From: Zygnema cylindricum
Taxonomy: Eukaryota > Streptophyta > Zygnematophyceae > Zygnematales > Zygnemataceae
Assembly (NCBI GenBank): GCA_037447655.1
Contig: JBBHKE010001625.1
Span: forward strand, 56,276 to 120,275
Length of the DNA stretch: 64,000 nucleotides
Reading direction: 5' to 3'
The notes under the pieces are model-generated. The model was not told the origin of the DNA and did not search any database. It was given only the letters and a program-made list of their open reading frames with translations. Numbering within the stretch: position 1 is the stretch's first letter; each line of letters starts with the position of its first letter. The position numbers and the translations under genes are program-made. Positions 53,420 to 63,804 of this stretch are shown here, piece by piece.

Positions 53420-55820
53420 TAAACATGTTTAAGAAGGCATCAACCTTGATTCATATATAACAAGACATACAAAAGGTGCGGACAACAAACCTTTTATATT
53501 ACGTAATTTTATTTTTAGTTTTGCTTATTAAAATATATTTCTACACATGAATTATTCATTTCACATCAAATTCTACTAGGGAGAGCAAACATGTGTTTAG
53601 AACCGATATTTTCGGGTTTTTACGAGCATTTTCCATTTTTGCCTCAAAAAACCGATATATTATGGTTTTTATGGTTTTTATGGTCATTTTTCATATATTA
53701 CTTCAAAAAAATCATATATCAATGTCAAAATACACGTGATTTTTTTTTTTTTTGTAACAAACCCTACGCATTTGTGCACACTTCTGACGGGTAATATTTA
53801 TTAAAAAAAAAAAACAAATGACAAAACCAAATAAAAAACTCGTTACCTTATGATTATTAGAAAAAATATTATCACTGTTATTGCTATTATTATTATTCAT
53901 ATATTTTATTTATTTTCCTTTAATCCTTATTTTTTTTGTTATTATTTATATTATTATTATGATCCTAAAAAGACATTAAAAAGATAGATACACGTAAAAT
54001 ATGTTAAATATTAAACATGCATTTTTTAAATAAATATCTGATTTATGAAATTTTAATAGAAATATAGGAATGATAATAATAATTGTTCCAAAACCAGTCA
54101 AAAAGAAAATGTTGGAAAAAGAACAAAAAAAACCAAAAACACGTCACACCACATGGTTTTTGTCACACTCCCCCCTTTTTTTCTTTTTGCATGAAAAAGT
54201 AATCCGCAAACCAATATAAAAAAATCTACTAAAAACAGAAGGGAAATAAATCTGTTAAATGCAAGTTTTGGCCTTGTTTAGTTCAATGACAATCCCCTCT
54301 TGTCTCCCGGCCAATTCTGCCCTCCCTCCACCCCTACACCCGTTATTATTAATTATTGATAAATTATCATTTTTATTATTGTTTTCATTTTGATTATTGC
54401 TACTATTAATATTATTATATAATATTTACTATTATTAAGACATAAATTCATTAATATTCGGATGTTTATTTACAAACAAAAAAATTATTAAAATTAATAT
54501 TAGGATGGATACATCCTCTTATTAGGATGAGTAATTACGTATTAATATCAGGATAGATAAACAAAAGTTATATTGATAATATATGATAATATACCCCTCA
54601 CCCACTACTTTATTTTTACACTTTTTCACAATTTTTCACTCTTTTCCCCTCTCCCTTCCTCCTCTTTTCTACCTCTCACTTCCCCTCTCTTAGCCTTTCC
54701 TTTATTGCCCCCTTTCTCTCTCTCTCTCTATTTCTCTCAATATATCTTTCTTTCTCTCTCCCCACCCTCCTCTTCCATTCCTCTCTCCCTCTCCCTCTCC
54801 CTCTCCTTTTTTCTCTCTATCTTTTTTCTCCCTCTCCCTCTCCTCCTTTTTTCCCTCCCCCTCTCCCTCCCCCTCTTGCTCCCCCTCTCTCCCTCTTTCT
54901 CTCCCTCTCCCTCTCCTCTCACTCCCCTACTCACTCTCCCTCTCCCCCTCTCCCCATCTCCCCCCCTCACTTCCTCTCCTTTTCCCTCTCCCTCTCCCTC
55001 TCTCCCTCTCCCCCCCTCTCCCCCCCTTCCCCTCTCTCGCTATCCGACTCCCCCCCTCTCCCTCTCTGCCCCTCTCCCTATCTACCTCTCTCCCCGTCTC
55101 CCTGGGAAAAAGGGAATAAAATAAAGAAGTAGAAAAAGAAAACAACATGAAAAAAACATAAAAAAAATAGAAACAAACGAATTAAAAAAAAAACAAGCGA
55201 AAAGAAGTAGAAGAAATAAAATGAACAAGTAAAAAAAAAAACAAAAAAAAAAAAAAACAAAAAAAATTAAAAAAAATGAAATAAGACAAAAAGTGAATAA
55301 AAACAAAAAAAATGCAATAATAAAAAAAATAATGAAAAAAAAAGAACAAAAAAACAATTATAGAATAAAAAATGACAAAAACTATAAAAGAACAAAATGA
55401 AAACATAATAAAAATAACTTAAAAGAAAGAAAGAAAAAAAAAACAAAAAAAAAATCAATGGAAAACCAAAAAAATAAACATAATCAAAACATAATAAAAA
55501 AACTGAATAAGAAATAGAATTTAAACAAAATAAAAATAGATGTTAATAATATGAAAGCAGAATAAACACAAAATTTAAAAATTTAAAAACATGGAATTGC
55601 ACTAAAATGAAAATAGAATGTAAATTCAAGAAATTAGGGAAAGCCAGTAATACTTTCGTTATTTTATTATTTTCTTTATTTTTTCAATTAAGATTACATA
55701 TAAACTTTTACATATCTTAAAAACAAAAATTATAAAATTTCTGTTAGAATGAAAACGAATAAAAGCAAATCATAAACATAATAAAAAGAAAAGTAACATA
55801 TGTATATATATGTATATTAG
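53420..55820. repeat. AT-rich DNA with CT tract and A-rich tract
   Basis: 53420-54600 is AT-rich with TTATTATTA runs. 54625-55100 is a CTCTCCCTCTCCC tract. 55110-55620 is A-rich with AAAACAAAAAA units. Frames within are low complexity. No gene. Confidence 0.7.
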
Positions 55821-56277
55821 CTAGTTACGTACATTTGCTCTAATCCAACATAGAAGTTGTAAAAAAAAAACCGTTGTTTATGCCATTTTAGTTGTATTTG
55901 ACAACTTAACACAATTTACCTCATTATCTGTCTTCTTCTCTCCCCTCTACAACTCCCACCTTTACCCAACCTCATCTCAACCTTTCTCCCACACAACCTC
56001 TATCCTTTCGCAAACTGCGCCTTTGTATTCCCCCCCCCCTCCCTCTACCTTCTCCCCAACCCTCGGCCCTCCTCTCACACTCTTCCTCAGTCTTTCCCAC
56101 CTCTACTCTCCCACTCCACTCGTTCTCTAGCCTTAACCCCTGCCCCTTTAAGTGAAAAAGTTTGAAATAGTTGAACATTATGCCAATGATTTGTTGTTAA
56201 ACATAATTTAAAACATAAAAATATTACTTTATAAAAATAATAATGTAACCATTACATTCATTGCCACTCAACAACAG
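55821..56277 (+). repeat. 457-bp direct duplication, copy 1
   Basis: From CTAGTTACGTACATTTGCTC to CATTGCCACTCAACAACAG; nearly identical to 57889-58345 with few differences. It includes a CCTCTACAACTCCCACC-type CT block. No gene. Confidence 0.9.
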
Positions 56278-57888
56278 AAAAAAACAAAATAGAATAAAAA
56301 AGAACAAAAACTGATTAAAACAAATCAAAAACATAATAAAAAAAAACGAAGAAAAAAAAAGGGAAAAAATAATATTTATAATAAAAAAAATAAAAATAAA
56401 AAAATAAATATAATGAAGATGAAAAAAAAAAACAGCAAACAAAAATAAAAATAAAAAATAAAAACAAAATTTAAAAAAATAATCAAAACAAAATAAAAAA
56501 ATAAAAACGTAATAGAAATAGCGAAAAAAAAGTTGAATATTACATGAAACCAAAATAAACACCAGATTTTAACAAAATAAAAACATAACAAAAAGGTACC
56601 GAAAACATAATTAAAATAGCATGAAACGGAATAAAAACAAAAAAAAATATAAAAAAAACAGAATCCCAAGGGAAAAAAACCAAATATGAACAGAACAAAA
56701 ACAAAACGAAAGCAAAAAAAAACAAAAAAAAATCACAACAAAAGGAGAACAAAAACGGAATCATAAGGGTTAAAGATAGAATAAAAAAGTATTAGAAAAG
56801 AAAAAAGCATCGATAAGTATTTGAGTTTAGAATTATTTGAAAACGACAAAATTAGCAGTCGATGAAACATTTTTCAATATAAAAAAAAAATTGCAATAAT
56901 CTATCTTTGTATTTTGTTTATTTTTTTATATATATGTATGGGGCGCATGGTTAAGGGGAGGAAAAACTTCCATGCTACACTAAATTTGGTGTAGGAGGCG
57001 TAGGCATAGAGAGGGAGAATACCTACAAACTTTGGAAAGAATCAATTCGAAAAAAATATAGAAAAGACAAAAAAAGGGGGATGGAGAGAGAAGGGGGACG
57101 AACAAGAGACAAGAAAAAATTAGGGAGGGAGGGAGAGAGTGATAGAAAAAGGAAAAACAAAAAATGGTGTTGGAGAAGGGTGAGGGTAATCTCTTTTATC
57201 ACACTAAATTTCGTTTGGGGGAGAGGTGAGAGTAAGCTCCCCTCTCACACAAAATTTCGTTTGGGGAAGTGGTAAGGGTAAGTTTCCGTATCACATTAAA
57301 GATGGTTGGGGGAAGGGGTGAGAGTAAACTTTCCAATCACACCCTATGATTATGAGAGGGGGGGATTTGGAGAAAGGGAGGGGGTGTGGGATTAAGCTTT
57401 CCATCCACAATGACTATGGTGCTGAGAGCATTGGTCCCCCACTCTGCAACTCTCCCTCTCCCACTCAGTTTTTCCTTCCCTCTCTCTTTCTCTCCCTTTT
57501 TCGATCCTTACCCCCTCCCTCTCTCTCTTTATATCCACTCAAATTGTGTTGTTTGTTCATTTAAAAAGTTTTGAAATAGTTAGCATTATGCAAATTATTT
57601 TTGTGGTAAAACATAATTAGAAACATAAAAATAGTAACCTACAAATAATGATACCATTACATTCAATGCCACTCAGCAGAATTTACATTGACGTTCTACC
57701 TAATTTTAGAAATAGCTTAGCCTTACAAGTTGTAGAGGTTTGTGAGTTGACTGATGGACGATGGAATGCTTCCACTCAACTGGTTGTTATTTAGCTTTCT
57801 GTAACACCATCCACCTCACCCTTTTAAAAACGCCTTCTATTTATTTGGACTAAAATACAAAAACAATATAGGAAAAGATGTATGAACT
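56278..57888. repeat. Segment between the 457-bp duplicates
   Basis: A-rich (56280-56760), then three to four ~50-bp imperfect tandem units (57195-57345: CACACTAAATTTCGTTTGGG then GAGAGTAAGCTCCCC), then CT-rich sequence. A degenerate third copy of the duplicate's end lies at 57560-57680. Includes conserved-box copy 2 (57742-57787). Confidence 0.65.
57742..57787 (+). other. Conserved ~45-nt box, copy 2
   Basis: GTGAGTTGACTGATGGACGA followed by TGGAATGCTTCCACTCAACTGGTTG; see 28797-28841 and 58423-58467. Confidence 0.5.
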
Positions 57889-58345
57889 CTAGTTACGTAC
57901 ATTTGCTCTAATCCAACATAGAAGTTGTAAAAAAAAAACCGTTATTTATGCCATTTTAGTTGTATTTGACCAACTTAACACAATTTACCTCATTATCTGT
58001 CTTCTTCTCTCCCCTCTACAACTCCCACCTTTACCCAACCTCATCTCAACCTTTCCCCCCCACAACCTCTATCCTTTCGCAAACTGCGCCTTTGTATTCC
58101 CCCCCCCTCCCTCTATCTTCTCCCCAACCCTCGGCCCTCCTCTCACACTCTCCCTCAGTCTTTCCCACCTCTACTCTCCCACTCCACTCGTTCTCTAGCC
58201 TTAACCCCTGCCCCTTTAAGTGAAAAAGTTTGAAATAGTTAAACATTATGCCAATGATTTGTTGTTAAACATAATTAAAAACATAAAAATATTACTCTAT
58301 AAAAACAATAACGTTATCATTACATTCATTGCCACTCAACAACAG
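57889..58345 (+). repeat. 457-bp direct duplication, copy 2
   Basis: Counterpart of 55821-56277; both copies end at the same base (CAACAACAG) and then diverge. Confidence 0.9.
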
Positions 58346-58422
58346 TTCGATGAAATTCTAGCTCATTTTAGAAATAGCAATTGGCTTTGTGTAGCATTTA
58401 GCCTTACAATTGACCGAGGTTT

Positions 58423-58467
58423 GTGAGTTGACCGATGGACGATGGAATGCTTCCACTCAACTGGTTG
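58423..58467 (+). other. Conserved ~45-nt box, copy 3
   Basis: GTGAGTTGACCGATGGACGA followed by TGGAATGCTTCCACTCAACTGGTTG, about 80 bp after the end of duplicate copy 2. Confidence 0.5.
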
Positions 58468-58689
58468 TCATTTAGCCATCTGTAACGCCATCCATCTCAT
58501 CCTTTTAGAGAAGCATCTTAATTTTTCATTACTTATTGGTGTTTTCAGTTTACTTTTATGGGCATAATTTGCGTGTTTTGGGGGTGGGAGGGTGAGGGGA
58601 CGAGTGAGTCGCCCTCGTTGGTCATGTTTAGTACCACACTAAATATGGTTTGGGAGAGGGGTGAAGGGAAGCTCCCGAAACAAAATAAA

Positions 58690-58990
58690 AAAAATAAAAA
58701 TAAAATCAAATTTATTTTAACAATCGTATAGACATAAAATAGGAAACAGAAAAAATAAAACAACATCCAAACAAACAAAAAACTAAATATAGAGGGATAA
58801 GATAAATATAAAATTTCAATAATAAATACAATAAAAACAAAAAGACAAAATATCAAACATATAAAAATAATATAAAGAATTCAAGTAGAAAATTAAATAA
58901 AAATAGAAAAAAACAATAGAAAAAAAAAAAAAAAACTAAATTAAAACAAAAATTTAATCAGTATCAACTCCTTGTCAAACTAAATGTAAT
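58690..58990 (+). repeat. A-rich tract before the assembly gap
   Basis: AAAATAAAAA-type low complexity; no gene. Confidence 0.7.
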
Positions 58991-59000
58991 NNNNNNNNNN
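58991..59000. other. Assembly gap (10 N)
   Basis: Ten N characters. The number is likely a placeholder. The missing sequence could hold the catalytic-Cys exon of the protease gene that follows. Confidence 0.95.
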
Positions 59001-59031
59001 CACTCCTGCTGCTTTAACGAATATGTACGGT

Positions 59032-59150
59032 AAAGAAATTAAAGAGGCAATAGAAGGAGTATGTAGTATAAAATAGAAAAAGAAATCAAAGAGGCAATAG
59101 AAGGGGTATGTAGTATAAAATAGAGAAAGGTATACGTAGTATAAAATAGA
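59032..59150 (+). repeat. ~48-bp tandem repeat beside the gap
   Basis: Two and a half units of AAAGARATYAAAGAGGCAAT then AGAAGGRGTATGTAGTATAA, ending 20 bp before the first protease exon. Confidence 0.8.
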
Positions 59151-59171
59151 AAGGCTTGGGAAAAAAAGAAT

Positions 59172-59390
59172 GGACAAGGCGCCTCTATCGCGGCCATCGA
59201 GGCGGCCTATAATATTATTCAAAGACCGAAAGATCCGATAAGTATCTCCGAAGCTTCGGCATTAGATTGTACGGCTAATAATTGCAGTGTTGGAGGATTC
59301 CCAAGTATTATTTTGGATTTTGCGGCAAATATTAGCAACTTCCTCGTCTTGACATCAGATTATGATTCTTCTTTGAGTTGTTCGGAACAG
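59172..59390 (+). CDS. Protease exon 1 (visible)
   Basis: 219 bp, ends SLSCSEQ at donor CAG|GTAAGA in phase 0. The 5' boundary is uncertain: a stop lies 10 codons upstream (59142), and a likely acceptor is ACAAG just before GCGCCTCTATCG (59180). Contains ISEASALDC and NCSVGGF, matching the family's lSEq.LvDC and GC.GG blocks. Confidence 0.78.
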
Positions 59391-59687
59391 GTAAGAAAAA
59401 AAGGGTTCGGAAAGATAAAATATGATGCATATGGAAAGAGATAAAATATGATGTATGGGGAAGATAACGGAGAAACTAAAGAAAAAGATAAAATATGATG
59501 TATGAGGAAGATAACGGAGAAATTAAAGAAATGGCATGTATAAGCAATTTCGTCGTCCTCACATCGGAGTTCAATCTTACTTTGAAGTTTTCGGAACAAG
59601 TTAAAGAAATAGATGTAAGTAATAAAAATAGCAATACATGTATATGTAGTAGTTATATATATATTTATGAATAATGTATGTAGGTTA

Positions 59688-59751
<64 letters not shown>

Positions 59752-61526
59752 ACTCTCAATATCTATATGTATATGTATGTGTTTGTGTATATATATATAT
59801 GTTTGTGTATGTATCATAGACATCATCATTTCTAGTCACTTTTATGCAAGACGAAAAAAAATATTTTATTTAAGATTAGAAATGAAAGATTGGAATGACC
59901 GATTAGACCGAAAACTAGAATTTAAGTTGGAGTGTAAAATTGAAATATCGTTTGGTATCTTGCGGTACAACAAGTTCCGTACAATTTAACTATACTTGGT
60001 CAAAATACCCTAAAAAACCCTAAAACACCCTAAAAAAACCCTAAACACCCTAAAAAACCCAAGAAAAAAAAAACAAAGCTCCGTACAATTTAGTTATTGT
60101 TCGGTTCCATGCAGGTAAAGAGTTCCGTACAAATACAATAAACTTGTACTAACTTCCGTACAATCACAATAGACGTGTACTAATTTCCGTACAAGTTACC
60201 AATCGGTTGGTCCCACGCAGGTAAGGAGTTCCGTACGAATCAATTCCTTCGAGCAGGTGAAAGTGAACGAGTGGCTGGGCCTCTGGCAGGCCGTACAGCA
60301 GCAGCCGGTGGTGGTCAGTGTGGACGCCTCCACCGACAGCTTTCTCAGATATACCGGAGTAAGAAACCGCAGGGACTCTTATCTCTCTGCAAGTCTATCT
60401 TTCTCTGCAAGTGTGTCACTCTCTGCAAGTGTCTCTCTCTCTGCGAGTCTCTATCTCTCTGCAAGCCTCTATCTCTCTGCAAGTCTCTCTCTCTCTGCAG
60501 GCTTCTCTCTCTCTGCAAGTCTCTCTCTCTCTGCAAGCCTCTCTCTCTCTGCAAGCCTCTCTCTCTCTGCAGGCCTCTCTCTCGCCGCAAGCCTCTCTCT
60601 CTGCAGGCCTCTCTCTCTCTCTCTCTCTGCAAGCCTCTCTCTCTCTCTGCAAGCCTCTCTCTGCAGGCCTCTCTCTCTGCAGGCCTCTCTCTCTCTCTGC
60701 AAGTCTCTCTCTCTCTGCAAGTGTCTTCTCTATCTCTCTGCAAGTGTCTCTCTCTCTCTGCAAGCCTCTCTCTCTCTGCAAGCCTCTCTCTCTGCAGGCC
60801 TCTCTCTCTCTGTAAGTGTCTCTCTCTCTGCAAGCCTCTCTCTCTCTGCAAGTCTCTCTCTCTCTCTGTAGGCCTCTCTCTCTCTGCAAGTCTCTATCTC
60901 TCTGCAGGCCTCTCTCTCTCTGCAAGTGTCTATCTCTCTGCAAGTCTCTATCTCTCTGCAAGTGTCTCTCTCTCTCTGCAAGTGTCTCTCTCTCTCTGCA
61001 AGCATCGCTCTCGCTGCAAGCATCTCTCTCTGCAGGCCTCTCTCTCTCTCTCTGCAAGTGTCTATCTCTCTGCAAGCCTCTATCTCTCTGCAAGTCTCTC
61101 TCTCTCTGCAGGCCTCTCTCTCTCTGCAAGTCTCTATCTCTCTGCAAGTGCCTCTCTCTCTCTGCAAGTCTCTCTCTCTCTGCAGACCCCTCTCTCTCTC
61201 TCTCTCTGCAAGTCTCTATCTCTCTGCAAGTGTCTTCTTTCTGCAAGTCTCTCTCTCTCTCTCTGCAGGCCTCTCTCTCTCTCTGCAAGCTCCTCTCTCT
61301 CTCTGCAAGTCTCTCTCCCACTGCATGCATCTCTCTCTCTGTAAGTCTCTATCTCTCTGACTCTCTCTCTGCAAGTGTCTCTCTCTCTCTCTCTCTCCTC
61401 TGCAAGCCTCGCTGTGCAGGCCTCTCTCTCTGCAAGTGTCTATCTCTGCAAGCTTCTCTCTTCTCTGCAGGCCTCTCTCTCTCTGCAAGCCTCTCTCTCT
61501 CTGCAAGTCTCTATCTCTCTGCAATG

Positions 61527-61560
<34 letters not shown>

Positions 61561-61967
61561 GCAAGTGTCTCCACAAGCCTCTCGATTTTTCTTTCATACT
61601 CTCTCGCTCTCTCTCGCTCTCTTTCTCTTTCTCTCTCTCATTGGTTCTCTCTCTCCCTTGTTCGCTCTCCTCGTCCTTTTCCTCCTCTCTCTCCTCTTGC
61701 TCCTCTCTCCTCTGTCCACTCCTCCCCTCTACTCCTCCCTCTCCTCACTCTCCTCTCACCCCTCACCTCTTTCTCCTGTCCTCTCTCTCTCCTTTCTCTC
61801 TCTCTCCTTTCTCTCTCTTTCTCTCCCCCCCTCTCGCACTCTCTCCCTCTCTCCCCTCCCTCCCCCCCTCTCCCTCTGTCTCTATCTCGGTTCATGGTTG
61901 TCAGTGCTTGACGACTCGTCCAACAACTTTTTGAGATACATGGGAGTTAGAAATCACAACACTCATT

Positions 61968-61998
<31 letters not shown>

Positions 61999-62446
61999 CC
62001 TCTCCTCCCTCCCGCTCTCCTCTCTTTCTCTCCCTCCCTCTCCTCCCCTCCTCCCTCCCTCTCCCCTCCCCCTCTCTCCCTCCCTTCCACCTCCCCTCCT
62101 CCCTCCCTCCCTCCCTCCCTCCTTCCCTCCCTCCGTCTCTCTCTCTCTATTGTAGAGCATCGATGCATGTTTTGACACTTTATACACAGGAATAAGATTT
62201 AGATAAACAAGAAAAATGAAAACCATTGGAATCAGATAAATAATAGTATTTTTTTTAATACTTTGCAGGAGCATTTTCTAAAATGACTGTTTTAGAAAAT
62301 GCCCTGCAAAGTATTAAAACAAATACTATTATTTATCTGATTCCAATGGTTTTCATTTTTCTTGTTTTTCTAAATCTTATTCCTGTGTATAAAGTGTCAA
62401 ATATGCATCGATGCTCTACCATGTATACACTGTATAATATCTCTCT

Positions 62447-62486
<40 letters not shown>

Positions 62487-63521
62487 CCTCCCTCCCTCCC
62501 TCCCTCCCTCCCTCTATATATACATATATTTATACCTATATTTATTATATATATATTATAGAATATATTTATACATAAATATATATACATACTGAGAAAA
62601 AAAAAAAAAACCATCTAACAAGGAATTATTTATTTTTTTCTTATTTTTTAACTTTTTTGCAGGGAATTTACGAAGACGACAACTGTTATCAAAGCGGTTT
62701 AAAACCACAACGTTTTATTGGTTGGATACAGTTTAATCGGAACTCCCTATTGGATACTTCCGAAACTCGTGGGGAGAAGATTGGGGAGAGAGAGGATATA
62801 TGAGAATGAAGATTAAGGGAGGTTACGGTATTTGTGGTATAAATACAATTCCCGGTTATATTCCAATTATCGACTTACCTTCTGGTGAGATTTTCCGTAA
62901 AAAATATTAAGGAAGTGGGGGGAGAGGGGAGAAGAAGATATAAAGGAAATAGATGTTTTTTTTTTTGGCTCTTTTTTTTTGTTTTCTCGAAAGGAAAATT
63001 TGGAAAGTAGCATTTGAAGTATTTTGACGTTTTTTCATTTTCTAATTTGACATTTTTTGGTTTCATTTTCTATTAGCAATATATATAGATAGGGCCGATA
63101 TCGGCGACCATCTCTCCCTCCCTCTCTCCATAGAAAAACCCTAAAATCTCCCGAAAGAAACCCTTAAATCAAAAACCAACATTAAATCTCCCTAAAAAAT
63201 CCCTTGAATCCCCTAATAAAACCCCATTTTTTCCCCCACAGGTTCCTGCAAATCCCGGGCCGATATTACCGAACATGAGATCGGGTCTATGAATCCCTGC
63301 GGCTCTGGCACCTGTAAGGCCACCACTACAGGACAAACGACTTGTACTTGTTTGGCGCCCGACTTCGTCCAAAGTCAATATTAGCAATAACCGCGGAGAC
63401 TTGCATACCGGGTAAACCTCTGTTTTTAATTCCGTTTTTTATCCGTTTTTATCCGTTTTTTTTTCTTTCGTTTTTTTTGGTTTTTTGTTAAATTAACCTG
63501 TCTTGTTTAAATTTAATATTT

Positions 63522-63602
<81 letters not shown>

Positions 63603-63756
63603 TAGTTATAATGATGCGTGTCGAATCAGAATCGGTGATTTCTTGATTTTTTTTTATCGAGGAAGGTCTTGATTTTTTTTGCACTTTTTTTGAATAAGTC
63701 ACTGATATAAAGTCTATGATTTTTTTTTTACGATCTTTTTTAACTCTATAAATTGC

Positions 63757-63804
<48 letters not shown>

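Noticed and set aside
59001-59076. Catalytic-Cys exon of the protease directly after the gap
   Set aside because: One frame gives SCC-type and another PAALTNMYGKEIKEAIEGV, neither matching the family's CGSCWAF block; the sequence is part of a 48-bp tandem repeat.
60271-61934. 357- and 372-codon frames rich in Ser-Leu-Cys-Lys
   Set aside because: They run from a real protease exon into the CT/GCAAG minisatellite. The exon has a strong donor at 60358 and resumes in phase at 62663, so the repeat is intron.
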